Below are positions 1 through 9,646 of a DNA stretch of 32,805 nucleotides, in pieces. Source of the DNA: an uncultured bacterium (GTDB taxonomy: Bacteria > CAIJMQ01); NCBI GenBank assembly GCA_903821905.1, contig CAIJMQ010000073.1, positions 1 to 32,805 of the forward strand, in the 5' to 3' direction. The position numbers and the translations under genes were made by a program. The notes under the pieces are model-generated. The model made no database searches. It saw only the letters and a program-made list of their open reading frames with translations, and had not been told where the DNA came from. Within the stretch, counting starts at the first letter, position 1. Each line of letters opens with the position of its first letter.

Positions 1-609
1 GGTCACCGCAGTTCAGGCAGGGATATAGGGCTCATAATCCATCTTTCAGGAAGTACTTCTTTAAGTCCTGAACCCAACGCTAAAGTAGATGTTTGCACCG
101 TTGAAGAAGCTATAAAGTTAGGTGCAGATGCGGTATCAGTACATGTAAACCTGGGAGATTCTTCTGACGGGATTATGCTCCGCCACATGGGAGAAGTGTC
201 TAATCAATGTCAGCAGTGGGGCATGCCTTTAATAGCAATGATGTACACTAGGGGAGAAAAAATTAAAGACCAATTTGATGTGAAATATGTAAAACATGCA
301 GCAAGAGTTGGCGCGGAATTAGGAGCAGACTTGGTTAAAGTCAATTACACAGGAACTCCTGAAAGTTTCCAAGAAGTAGTCGAAGGTTGTCCTGTGCCTG
401 TCCTTATTGCCGGAGGGGAAAAATTAGAAACAGAAATGGACTTGTGGGAAATGATAGAAGGTGCACTTTCTGCAGGTGCAGCCGGTGTTTCTATAGGAAG
501 AAATATTTTCCAGCACGAAAGTCCAAGTTTAATAATAAAGACCATTTGCAGGATGGTGCATCAGCATCTTCCTTTAAAAGAAGCTATCAAAATAATGGAT
601 AAGAAATGA
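1..609 (+). CDS. DhnA/class I FBA-like aldolase, probable 2-amino-3,7-dideoxy-D-threo-hept-6-ulosonate (ADTH) synthase, 5' truncated by window edge
   Basis: Frame 1 is open from base 1 ([57 protein letters not shown]...) to the stop at 609; TIM-barrel motifs [33 protein letters not shown]; overlaps a DHQ synthase II gene by ATGA. Confidence 0.85.
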   Translation, partial: GHRSSGRDIGLIIHLSGSTSLSPEPNAKVDVCTVEEAIKLGADAVSVHVNLGDSSDGIMLRHMGEVSNQCQQWGMPLIAMMYTRGEKIKDQFDVKYVKHAARVGAELGADLVKVNYTGTPESFQEVVEGCPVPVLIAGGEKLETEMDLWEMIEGALSAGAAGVSIGRNIFQHESPSLIIKTICRMVHQHLPLKEAIKIMDKK

Positions 610-1598
610 AAAAACTCTGGATTAAGGTAATCCCCTGGAATAAAGAGTTAGTTACCATTGCCTTAGAGAGTGGAGCGGATGCAGTATGGGTAGGGGAAGG
701 AATGAGTGAAAAAGTAAAACAACTTGGAAAAATCACTACTATTGCTACAGACGGAGATATTAAGTTAAATAAAGATGTGGTCTATTTAAAGATAAACAGT
801 GAAAAAGACGAGAAAAAAGCACTTCAAATAAGTAAGTCAAAGACAGTAATTCTTTCTACCCCGGATTGGAGTATTATTCCTCTGGAAAACCTTATTGCGC
901 AAACCAAAGGAATAATAGCTGAAGTGGACAGTTTAGAAAAAGCCAAAACAGCTCTACAGATATTAGAGAAAGGCGTAGACGGAATCTTACTTGATACTAA
1001 AAATTTAAACGAAGTGAAGAAAACAGCTAATCTAATAAAGGGTATCTCTGAAAAAATGGAATTAGTTGCTGCCAAGGTTGTCAGTACTAAAGTTTTAGGT
1101 ATGGGAGATAGGGTATGCATCGACACTTGTTCAAAAATGAAGTTGGGTGAAGGGATGCTGATAGGTAATAGCAGCGGTGCCATGTTCCTAGTCCATTCTG
1201 AAACCATTAAAAACCCATACGTAGAAACAAGACCTTTTCGAGTTAATGCTGGCGGTTTACACGCCTACACATTATTACCGGAAGGTAAAACTAAATATCT
1301 CTCTGAACTCAAAAGCGGTGATGAAGTTCTCATTGTTAATTCAAAAGGTAAAACCCAAACTGCAATAGTTGGCAGGGTCAAGATAGAAAGACGTCCGATG
1401 ATGTTAGTGGAAGCAAAAGCAAAGAATAAAAATATCTCATTAATATTGCAGAATGCCGAAACAGTTCATCTTACTCAACCTGCCAATTCCCCAATATCAG
1501 TAGTTTCTTTAAAGAAAGGTTCTGAGGTTCTTGCTTATATAGAAGAAACAGGACGGCATTTCGGAATAAAAATAGAAGAGACTATTGAAGAAAGATAA
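606..1598 (+). CDS. 3-dehydroquinate synthase II (archaeal-type AroB')
   Basis: 330 aa; motifs GMGDRVCIDTCSKMKLGEGMLIGNSSGAMFLVHSET and NPYVETRPFRVNAGGLHAYTLLPEGKTKYLSELKSGDEV are characteristic of DHQS-II. Confidence 0.92.
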   Translation: MKKLWIKVIPWNKELVTIALESGADAVWVGEGMSEKVKQLGKITTIATDGDIKLNKDVVYLKINSEKDEKKALQISKSKTVILSTPDWSIIPLENLIAQTKGIIAEVDSLEKAKTALQILEKGVDGILLDTKNLNEVKKTANLIKGISEKMELVAAKVVSTKVLGMGDRVCIDTCSKMKLGEGMLIGNSSGAMFLVHSETIKNPYVETRPFRVNAGGLHAYTLLPEGKTKYLSELKSGDEVLIVNSKGKTQTAIVGRVKIERRPMMLVEAKAKNKNISLILQNAETVHLTQPANSPISVVSLKKGSEVLAYIEETGRHFGIKIEETIEER

Positions 1599-1639
1599 TT
1601 GCATTCTTAAAGTTTCCTAGTTTAAATCTAATTATAGAC

Positions 1640-2779
1640 ATGAAAAATAAACTCATAATGATAATTGCAGGTGAACCTTCAGGCGACCTGTATGGTGCCA
1701 ATCTCATAAATGATTTGAAAAAACTGGATAATTCCCTGGAGTTTATAGGAGCCGGCGGGAAAAAGATGAAGCAGGCAGGACTTAAAGGCATAACAGACAT
1801 GGATGCGCTCGCAGTTGTAGGGTTTAAGGAAGTTTTGGGAAAAATCGGCGATTTGAGAAAAACTTTCGATATTCTTTTCGAAACGATGAAGCAGGAAAAG
1901 CCTGACTGCTTAATACTGATAGACTATCCTGGTTTTAATTTGAGGATGGCAAAAGTTGCCAAACAAGAAGGTTTCCCGGTTTTCTACTACATCTCTCCTC
2001 AAGTTTGGGCTTGGGGCAAAGATAGAATTGAAAAAATTAAAAGATATGTAAATAAGATGTTTGTAATTCTTCCTTTCGAAAAAGAGTTTTATGCACAACA
2101 CAATATAAACGTAGAATTTCTTGGTCATCCTCTTCTCGATATAGTAAAACCCAGTTTAAGCAAAGAAGATGCTTTCTCTCATTTTAATTTTAATCCTAAA
2201 AATAAACTTATAGGTGTTTTGCCGGGCAGCAGATGGGAGGAAGTTAAACTCTCCATGCCGATTATGGCAGATGCTTGTAAAATAATTTCTAAAGAAATCC
2301 AGAACGTGCAATTTGGGATTCTAGTTTCTGAAAATATAGATGTGAGCAAGCTTGAATCCTTATTAGCCAAGAAGGACCAACAATTCCAGCTGATTAAAGA
2401 CAAAAGTTATGACTTTATGAATATATGTGATTTATTGCTGGTCAATTCCGGTACTGCAAGTTTGGAAATTGCTATTCTTGGCAAACCTATGATAATCATT
2501 TATAAATTTTCTGTATTATCGTGGCTATTGGTAAAAATGCTCGTAAAAATACCTTATTTCGGGCTGGTTAATCTGGTAAAAGGAAAGAAGATTGTACCGG
2601 AATTTTTTCAGTTCGAAGTAACTGCTTCCGGAATAGCACAAGAAGCTTTAAACATATTATCGGATGAGAACAGAATAAAACTGATGCAAGAAGGTTTTTC
2701 GGAAGTAAAGATGAAACTCGGGAAAGAAGGCGCTTCTCCAAGAATTGCACAAGCTATTTTGAAAGAACTTTCAGCATGA
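1640..2779 (+). CDS. lpxB: Lipid-A-disaccharide synthase
   Basis: IIAGEPSGDLYGANLI N-terminus, FYYISPQVWAWG, FLGHPLLD, GVLPGSRWEEV motifs. Confidence 0.95.
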   Translation: MKNKLIMIIAGEPSGDLYGANLINDLKKLDNSLEFIGAGGKKMKQAGLKGITDMDALAVVGFKEVLGKIGDLRKTFDILFETMKQEKPDCLILIDYPGFNLRMAKVAKQEGFPVFYYISPQVWAWGKDRIEKIKRYVNKMFVILPFEKEFYAQHNINVEFLGHPLLDIVKPSLSKEDAFSHFNFNPKNKLIGVLPGSRWEEVKLSMPIMADACKIISKEIQNVQFGILVSENIDVSKLESLLAKKDQQFQLIKDKSYDFMNICDLLLVNSGTASLEIAILGKPMIIIYKFSVLSWLLVKMLVKIPYFGLVNLVKGKKIVPEFFQFEVTASGIAQEALNILSDENRIKLMQEGFSEVKMKLGKEGASPRIAQAILKELSA

Positions 2780-2780
2780 A

Positions 2781-3440
2781 ATGAAAAAAAATATCTTAAA
2801 AAAACTAAAAGTAAGTTTATTCCCTCCTATAATCTGGTTGTTAATGTATCTCACCGGTAAAACAACAAAATTTACTGTCATTGGCGAAGATAACTATAAC
2901 AAAATAAAAGGGCCTGTCATTTTTGTATTCTGGCATAATAGAATATTTCTATCCGTTTTTTATTACCGTTATGTCCTAAAAAGAAAAAATATATGTGTAT
3001 TAGCCAGTCCTTCAAGGGATGGGGAAATCCTGACGAGAATACTCAGCAAACTCGGATTCTCTTTGGCAAGAGGTTCAAGTAGACACTACAGTAAAAATGC
3101 CCTAACAACAATGATTGAATCTTTTGAAAAAGGTTTCGATGGAGCAATAGTCCCCGATGGTCCGCAGGGGCCCAAATGTAAGGTAAAAGAGGGGGTTATC
3201 CGCATTGCAAGAAAAACAGGCCTTCCTCTGATTCCCGTAGCTTATAATACTTCAAGAAAAAAGGTTTTATCTACTTGGGATTCATTTTTATTACCCTTGC
3301 CATTTTCACGTGCAGTTTTAATCTATGGAGAGCCTTTAAAAGTATCTGATGATATGACAGATGAAATATATAGAACTTTACTTGAGGAAAATCTTCAAAA
3401 AATAACCAAACAAACCGATGAATTCTTTAGTACCCGATAA
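2781..3440 (+). CDS. Lysophospholipid acyltransferase family protein (DUF374-like)
   Basis: FVFWHNRIF, SRDGEILTRILSKLGFSLARGSSRHYSKNAL, GAIVPDGPQGPKCKVKEGVI; directly follows lpxB. Confidence 0.88.
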   Translation: MKKNILKKLKVSLFPPIIWLLMYLTGKTTKFTVIGEDNYNKIKGPVIFVFWHNRIFLSVFYYRYVLKRKNICVLASPSRDGEILTRILSKLGFSLARGSSRHYSKNALTTMIESFEKGFDGAIVPDGPQGPKCKVKEGVIRIARKTGLPLIPVAYNTSRKKVLSTWDSFLLPLPFSRAVLIYGEPLKVSDDMTDEIYRTLLEENLQKITKQTDEFFSTR

Positions 3441-4002
3441 AAAAATTCTTCTTCATATTTGTTGTGCCGTTTGTGCAGGAAGTGCTATAGAACAATTAAG
3501 AAATGAAGGATGGATTGTTGAAGGGTTCTTCTATAATCCCAATATCCACCCGGAAGAAGAATATAAGAAAAGATTGGAAGATATGCGGTCTCTGCTCGCC
3601 AAACTGGATGTCTTGTTCATTGATGGGAAATACGATAAAGAAAACTGGTTTAAACAAATTGACGGATTAGAAAAAGAACAAGAGGGCGGAACACGCTGTC
3701 AGATATGTTTCCAGATGCGGCTTAAAGAAACTTTTCAAGAAGCAAGAAGAAGAAATATTAAATATTTTACCACCACTTTAACTATAAGCCCGCATAAAAA
3801 CAGTCAGGTTATTAACAACATTGGACAAGATATTGATAAAGATTCTTTTATCATCAAGGATTTCAAGAAGAAAGATGGTTTTAAAAGAGCTATACAGTTA
3901 AGTAAAGAATATAATCTTTACCACCAACATTACTGCGGTTGTGTTTTTAGTGAATCCTTTTCCAGTACAGCACGTAAAAAAATCATACCAACCGACAACT
4001 GA
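3418..4002 (+). CDS. queH: Epoxyqueuosine reductase QueH
   Basis: KILLHICCAVCAGSA, FYNPNIHPEEEYKKRL, RCQICFQMRL, TTTLTISPHKN, YCGCVFS; cysteine pattern typical of QueH (DUF208). Confidence 0.9.
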   Translation: MNSLVPDKKILLHICCAVCAGSAIEQLRNEGWIVEGFFYNPNIHPEEEYKKRLEDMRSLLAKLDVLFIDGKYDKENWFKQIDGLEKEQEGGTRCQICFQMRLKETFQEARRRNIKYFTTTLTISPHKNSQVINNIGQDIDKDSFIIKDFKKKDGFKRAIQLSKEYNLYHQHYCGCVFSESFSSTARKKIIPTDN

Positions 4003-4778
4003 GCAGCAACCAGTTGCCACGGTGAAATCCCATTTTGCTGAGAAACATAACAACTACCAACTAAACCATAACGAGAAAATTTTAATAAGGTTGAATTTGG
4101 ATAATCTCTAAATCGTGTCATTGTATCAAAAGCTTCTCGCATCTTTGGATGGGGATAAGCCTTTTTAATGTGAAAACCAAAGGTTTTCAAGCAGTTTCTG
4201 GATATCTGGCATAAATTGGGGTCAATAGGTTCCGAAACCATCATATATACAGGAATAGCTTCACCGGAATAATACTCATCATGCAGGGAATAAGTGAATA
4301 TAGGATGCAATGATTCGGCATATTTAAGGATTGCTGTCGTCTCCGTACGAGGGTTGTTTACACACCAATCCACCTCATGAATCTGGGGATTCCTAACCAC
4401 ACGCTCCAATTTGATACCCTCGTTGGGTTGGTCGTCGAAGTTTAGGCAAGTAATAAAATGCCATGTAAGATTTAATGAATCCAAGTACTGATTATATTGT
4501 GACAAACCACGCAGTAAAGAAAGAATAGTCATTCCTCCGACTGCTTCACCAGGACTAGGGAAAGCATATAGAAGAACATGCTTTTTACCATTCCCGAATT
4601 CGTAGGCATCTATAGCATGTCCGATTTCAGTATTTCCAATTTCAATTTTACGGATACTGTTATTATATCTGGCAAGAGAGTCACATTCGCATATTGCAGC
4701 AAGAGGTGGCAGTATCTCTGTAACCCAGGATGATAAAGATTTAGCTACATCAGTAATGACTTCAGTTTCATGTTCCAT
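3930..4778 (-). CDS. M14-like (zinc carboxypeptidase fold) protein with altered metal/catalytic residues
   Basis: AFPSPGEAVGGMTILSLLRGL aligns by eye to the M14 HPNE/HPGE...G motif; SLHDEYYSG resembles the third-ligand motif. First ligand His position reads Ser (AGT). Confidence 0.6.
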   Translation of the reverse strand: MEHETEVITDVAKSLSSWVTEILPPLAAICECDSLARYNNSIRKIEIGNTEIGHAIDAYEFGNGKKHVLLYAFPSPGEAVGGMTILSLLRGLSQYNQYLDSLNLTWHFITCLNFDDQPNEGIKLERVVRNPQIHEVDWCVNNPRTETTAILKYAESLHPIFTYSLHDEYYSGEAIPVYMMVSEPIDPNLCQISRNCLKTFGFHIKKAYPHPKMREAFDTMTRFRDYPNSTLLKFSRYGLVGSCYVSQQNGISPWQLVAAQLSVGMIFLRAVLEKDSLKTQPQ

Positions 4779-4808
4779 CGTAATCTTATAGTAGTATCAA
4801 ATAACCAC

Positions 4809-6455
4809 TTATTTGGTTGTGATTTTTAAAACGATGGTGTAATTGCACGGTTTATTCTGAGGTAGTTCGATGGTCAAAAATTGCTCTGTCTGCGCCCACC
4901 GGATTTTTTCATTGCTCCCAAGCAGTTGTATATTTACAATTGGTGTATCAAGCAGTTTTGCCGCAGTACCTAGCGATTTGATTTGCAAACTCTGTGTCGG
5001 ACAGCCAAGAGAAGTAGCATAGATAGTTTTGCCTTTCATTGTAAAACGAATGTCCTGTGCTGAAAAGGGTTTATTTTTCCCCTCATTCCATCCCTGTGCC
5101 TTGATTGGTTCAACAGTTTCCGATGCCGGTCCCTCACCAAAAACCTTCCAAGGACGAGTGCCGAAAATGCTTTCTTTGTTAATATCCATCCAAGAAGCAA
5201 TGTCTTCAAGAATTTTTTCTTCATCAGAATCTATAGTGCCGTCACCTTTCACCGGGATGCTGAGCAATAAATTGCCGTTTTTGCTGACAATATCTACAAG
5301 CATTTGGATAACAGTTTGAGCATTCTTATAACGATGGTCTTCAAAAATTCCCTTGTCATAATGCCAACTTCCGATACAGGTACACGTTTGCCACGGTAGC
5401 GGCTCAATCTCGTTACTCTGACCACGCTCAATATCCCATACCATACATTTGCGCTGCTCAGGATTTAGAATTTTACCGTTCATAACGGCATCTAACTTGC
5501 CTGAATGCCATTGCATATTGCTGTTATAAAAATGCGCAGCAAGTTTTAATCCCACATCACTTATCGGATAAAGCGGAAGCACCGTATCATCAAAATATAT
5601 CAGGTCAGGGTGATACTTATTAATAAGGTCAATCGTACGATTATAAAATTTATCACAATAGGCAGTATCGGGCACGCTGCTACCTTGGCTGGCATCCCAT
5701 TCCCACTGTAATTTACCAGGGATGTGGTTTTGAGCATATAAATCCTGCGGGTCGAATCCTTCCCACCATAGACCTTTGCCGTCAGCTTTTGTGAGTTTTC
5801 CGTCGTAGGGCACACCTGCAAATTCTCCTGTCTTGTCCGCCCCCTGTGCAACTTCATACCAACTCCAAGCGTGTGCAGCATGAACACTAACGCCAAACCT
5901 TAAACCATTATTCTGTGCCGCTTTTGCCCAGCCGGCTATCAGGTCTTTTTTCGGACCCATATTCACAGAATTCCAGGGCTGATACTTGCTGTCATAGTTA
6001 TCAAAATTGTCGTGGTGATTTGCCATTGCTACAAAATATTGTGCCCCAACATGTTTATATAATGCCACTAATTTTTCGGGATCCCAATTTTCGCCTTTCC
6101 ATTGATTAATAATATCCTTGAATCCAAATTTGGATGGATGTCCGTAATTTTCAAGATGTAATTTATACTGCCAACCATCTTCTTCATACATTCCGCGGCC
6201 ATACCAATCGCCCCGTTCAGGTTGGCATTGCGGTCCCCAGTGAGCCCAAATACCGAATTTAGCATCTCTGAACCAGTCAGGTGTCTGGTATTGTTTAAGC
6301 GATTCCCAAGTAGGTTCGAATTTTCCTGTTTGCATCGGCTCAACCTTATTTTTGGTTACGTTAATCATCTGTGACTCATTTGCCATACAAGATTGTACCA
6401 AAATCGGCATAATTGCAACCACAATAAAAAGCGGGACTATTTTCCTAAATTTCAT
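4809..6455 (-). CDS. Alpha-L-fucosidase (GH29 family), lipoprotein
   Basis: N-terminal hydrophobic segment with lipobox-like ILVQSC; WFRDAKFGIWAHWGPQ, YFVAMANHHDNFDNYDSKYQPWNS, DLIYFDDTVLPLYP, NGNLLLSIPVKGDGTI are GH29 motifs. Confidence 0.9.
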   Translation of the reverse strand: MKFRKIVPLFIVVAIMPILVQSCMANESQMINVTKNKVEPMQTGKFEPTWESLKQYQTPDWFRDAKFGIWAHWGPQCQPERGDWYGRGMYEEDGWQYKLHLENYGHPSKFGFKDIINQWKGENWDPEKLVALYKHVGAQYFVAMANHHDNFDNYDSKYQPWNSVNMGPKKDLIAGWAKAAQNNGLRFGVSVHAAHAWSWYEVAQGADKTGEFAGVPYDGKLTKADGKGLWWEGFDPQDLYAQNHIPGKLQWEWDASQGSSVPDTAYCDKFYNRTIDLINKYHPDLIYFDDTVLPLYPISDVGLKLAAHFYNSNMQWHSGKLDAVMNGKILNPEQRKCMVWDIERGQSNEIEPLPWQTCTCIGSWHYDKGIFEDHRYKNAQTVIQMLVDIVSKNGNLLLSIPVKGDGTIDSDEEKILEDIASWMDINKESIFGTRPWKVFGEGPASETVEPIKAQGWNEGKNKPFSAQDIRFTMKGKTIYATSLGCPTQSLQIKSLGTAAKLLDTPIVNIQLLGSNEKIRWAQTEQFLTIELPQNKPCNYTIVLKITTK

Positions 6456-6457
6456 CT

Positions 6458-7552
6458 TTATTTCAAAACCTTCTTAAGTGATTCAACGAATTTTTTGTTT
6501 TCAGATGGTTTACAAATTGTAACCCTTAGGAAATTTGGCAAATCATAATTGTCTACAGGCCTTACAATAACACCTTCTTTTAAGAGTTGTTCGTATACCT
6601 TTCTGCCATCTCTTTCTACATTCACTAGAATAAAATTAGCCGCAGTAGGCACATACTCAAGACCCATAGATTCAAATTCTTTATAGAGAAATTTTTTCCC
6701 CTCTTCATTCATCGCTATGGATTTTTTGACATGCTCACTGTCATCCAATGCAGCAATAGCTGCAACTTGAGCGATTCTGTTCACATTAAATGGCTGACGT
6801 ACCCTGTTCATTTCGACAAGCATTTCTTTCCTTGCTATGCCGTATCCAACTCTCAAGCCTGCAAGCCCGTATATCTTAGAGAAAGTTCTTAAAATTATCA
6901 CATTCCTACCTTGTTTAAAGTATTGGAATGTCTGCGGGAAATCCTCGTTGGCATATTCATAATACGCTTCATCAAATACCACAATTACGTCCTCCGGGAC
7001 TTTTTTCATAAAAGATTCAACTTCATCTTTATTGACCATCGTTCCGGTAGGATTGTTGGGATTTGCAATGAAAATCAATTTTGTCTTATTAGTCACTGCT
7101 TTAAGCATTGCTTCTAAGTCGTGTGTATAATTCCTTAAGGGAGTTCTTTTTAATGTACCATCCATTACATCGGTGGCAATAGAATAAACAACAAACCCGG
7201 GCCAGGCAATTACTACTTCCTCGCCGGGGTTAAGAAAAGTTTCGGTAATAACCCTTATTACCTCGTCAGTACCGTTACCTAATAATATTTCATCTGCGTT
7301 TACACCTAACTTTTGGGCTAATTTCTGCTTTAGATAATATGCATTACCATCGGGATAAAGGCTAACGGTGTTAGCTGCCTTTTTTATAGCTTCAATCGCT
7401 TTTGGAGATGGACCCAAAGCATTCTCGTTTGAAGCCATTTTGATAACTTCTTTTAATCCAAATTCCCGTTTTACATCCTCTATAGGTTTACCTGGAGGGT
7501 AGGGTTGGATATTTACGATATTCGGTCTTATTAAATCCCTTATCTTTTTCAT
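6458..7552 (-). CDS. hisC: Histidinol-phosphate aminotransferase (PLP, fold type I)
   Basis: MASNENALGPSPKAIEAI, YPDGNAYYLKQKLA, LGNGTDEVI, ANPNNPTGT, TFSKIYGLAGLRVGYG. Start MKKIRDLIRPN chosen over the upstream ATG in the ORF track (7579). Confidence 0.92.
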   Translation of the reverse strand: MKKIRDLIRPNIVNIQPYPPGKPIEDVKREFGLKEVIKMASNENALGPSPKAIEAIKKAANTVSLYPDGNAYYLKQKLAQKLGVNADEILLGNGTDEVIRVITETFLNPGEEVVIAWPGFVVYSIATDVMDGTLKRTPLRNYTHDLEAMLKAVTNKTKLIFIANPNNPTGTMVNKDEVESFMKKVPEDVIVVFDEAYYEYANEDFPQTFQYFKQGRNVIILRTFSKIYGLAGLRVGYGIARKEMLVEMNRVRQPFNVNRIAQVAAIAALDDSEHVKKSIAMNEEGKKFLYKEFESMGLEYVPTAANFILVNVERDGRKVYEQLLKEGVIVRPVDNYDLPNFLRVTICKPSENKKFVESLKKVLK

Positions 7553-7613
7553 AGGATTAAATTTTAGATGAATCACCATTTACAGTCAAACCTGCCAATG
7601 ATAAACTAACGCC

Positions 7614-9614
7614 GTGAAATATGTAAAGGTTATTCTTGACCTGCCGTTTGATAAAATTTTGACTTACCACGTGCCTGTTTCACTTAACGATAAAGTGCAA
7701 ATAGGGATGAGATGTTCTGCCCCAGTGGGTAAAAGAAAATGTCAGGGTTTTATCACCGGTATAATCAGTAAATCTCCTCCGTTTCCAACCAAACCAATAA
7801 TTGATATCCCCGACGAGATTCCTGTTTTTTCAGATGCAATGTTCAAATTTACCAAAGAATTAGCGGAATATTACTTTATGCCATGGGTAAAAGTATTAAA
7901 AGCGGCTCTACCACCGGCATTGAGTAATAAAAAAGGATTGAGGCTTGAAATAGATTCTAAAGATATTCCAACTCTTTCTTATCAACAGCCACCTTATTCT
8001 TTAAGTAAAGACCAGAAAGATGCCATATCACAGATACATTCATCTATTGATAAGAAAGAACATGAAATATTTTTAATCCACGGTGTTACAGGCAGCGGCA
8101 AGACGGAGATTTATCTTGAAAGTATTTTCCATTCCCTTAAACAGAAAAGGGGCGCTATTTTCCTCGTTCCCGAAATTTCGCTAACACCCCAAATGATAAA
8201 AAGTTTCAAAGACCGTTTCGGAGAAAGGTTAGCTCTTTATCATAGCGGCCTTACTTCCAGCCAGAGACGTAATGAATGGTTAAGAATAAAAACTGGTAAA
8301 GCGGATATAGTGTTGGGAGTGAGGTCAGCTATATTTGCGCCGTTGGAAAATTTGGGCGTTATCGTAATTGATGAAAGCCACGAGACAACATACTCACAAC
8401 AGGAAAAATTTAAGTTTAGTGCTCTTCAAGCCGCTTTCATAAGAGGCAAACTCCAGAAATCCGTTGTAATAATGGGTTCAGCTACTCCTTCCATAGAAAC
8501 TTATTATCACGCAAAGAAAAACAAATACAATCTGATAAAGATTACTTCCAGAGTAGATAACAAACAACTTCCCGAGATAATCGTTGTGGATATGAATAAG
8601 GAAAAAATGGAAGGAAATAAAAATATCATGTCCAGAAGATTGCAAAGTGCAATTAAACAAACAATCGAGCAGGGAGAACAGGTGATTTTGTTCATGAATA
8701 GACGTGGCTTTTCCTCAGTAGTGATGTGCCTTATCTGCGGGCATATAGAAAAATGCAAAAACTGCAAAGTATCTTTGGTCTACCATACATCTTCAAATAT
8801 GCTAATTTGCCACCATTGCAATTATTCAACAGAAATTCCTCCCATATGTCCCAGATGCCATAGGTCATATTTACGTCCTGTAGGGATAGGAACTCAGAGA
8901 GTGGAAAAAGAGATAAAGAAATTATCCTCAGATTTCGTTGTCCAGAGAATGGATAGCGATATTATCACTGGAAAATCCACAACCCATAAAAAAGTCTTTG
9001 ACGATTTTCTTGAAAAGAAAATAGATATACTTGTCGGTACCCAGATGATAGCAAAAGGACTGCATTTCCCGGATGTTACTTTGGTGGGGATTATATCGGC
9101 TGATACACAGCTTAACCTGCCCAATTTCAGAGCCGGTGAATTCACCTTCCAATTATTAACACAGGTTGCAGGCAGAGCGGGTAGGGGAGAAAGAACAGGA
9201 AAAGTGGTTGTCCAGACACACTATCCCGAACATTATAGTATACGCTCTGCCGTACACTACGATTTTGAAAAATTCTATGAAAACGAGTTGGATTTCAGAA
9301 AAGAACTTAATTATCCCCCCTTCAGCCAACTTGTCTCTCTGACCATTAAAGGCTCAAGCGAAAATAATGTAAGAAAAGATGCCGTTGTTCTTGCCAATAT
9401 GCTAAAACAAAATAATAAGGCAGTTGAATTCATAGGCCCGGGTCCCTGTCCTGTAGACAAAATAAGAAACAAATACAGATGGAGAATAATAATAAAAAGT
9501 AAAAACAGAGAAAATTTAAATAAACTGATGCCTAACCTCAAAGATTATTGGAACAAAATCCCCCATAAACAAGAAACTCTCTCCATAGATTTAGACCCGG
9601 TGGATATGTTGTGA
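7614..9614 (+). CDS. priA: Primosomal protein N' (replication restart helicase PriA)
   Basis: GTG start; HGVTGSGKTEIYL Walker A, VIDESHE, GSATPSIETY, Zn-binding CLICGHIEKCKNC...CHHCNYS...CPRC, VAGRAGRG. Confidence 0.96.
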   Translation: MKYVKVILDLPFDKILTYHVPVSLNDKVQIGMRCSAPVGKRKCQGFITGIISKSPPFPTKPIIDIPDEIPVFSDAMFKFTKELAEYYFMPWVKVLKAALPPALSNKKGLRLEIDSKDIPTLSYQQPPYSLSKDQKDAISQIHSSIDKKEHEIFLIHGVTGSGKTEIYLESIFHSLKQKRGAIFLVPEISLTPQMIKSFKDRFGERLALYHSGLTSSQRRNEWLRIKTGKADIVLGVRSAIFAPLENLGVIVIDESHETTYSQQEKFKFSALQAAFIRGKLQKSVVIMGSATPSIETYYHAKKNKYNLIKITSRVDNKQLPEIIVVDMNKEKMEGNKNIMSRRLQSAIKQTIEQGEQVILFMNRRGFSSVVMCLICGHIEKCKNCKVSLVYHTSSNMLICHHCNYSTEIPPICPRCHRSYLRPVGIGTQRVEKEIKKLSSDFVVQRMDSDIITGKSTTHKKVFDDFLEKKIDILVGTQMIAKGLHFPDVTLVGIISADTQLNLPNFRAGEFTFQLLTQVAGRAGRGERTGKVVVQTHYPEHYSIRSAVHYDFEKFYENELDFRKELNYPPFSQLVSLTIKGSSENNVRKDAVVLANMLKQNNKAVEFIGPGPCPVDKIRNKYRWRIIIKSKNRENLNKLMPNLKDYWNKIPHKQETLSIDLDPVDML

Positions 9615-9622
9615 TTTAAAAA
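9585..9622 (+). repeat. Direct repeat copy 1 (priA 3' end and stop)
   Basis: atagatttagacccggtggatatgttgtgatttaaaaa; matches 10484-10521 at 37/38 positions. Confidence 0.95.
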
Positions 9623-9646
9623 CTTAATATTAAAGGGGAATACCCG

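Noticed and set aside
824-1207. 127-aa minus-strand ORF inside DHQ synthase II
   Set aside because: Antisense shadow of a clear conserved gene.
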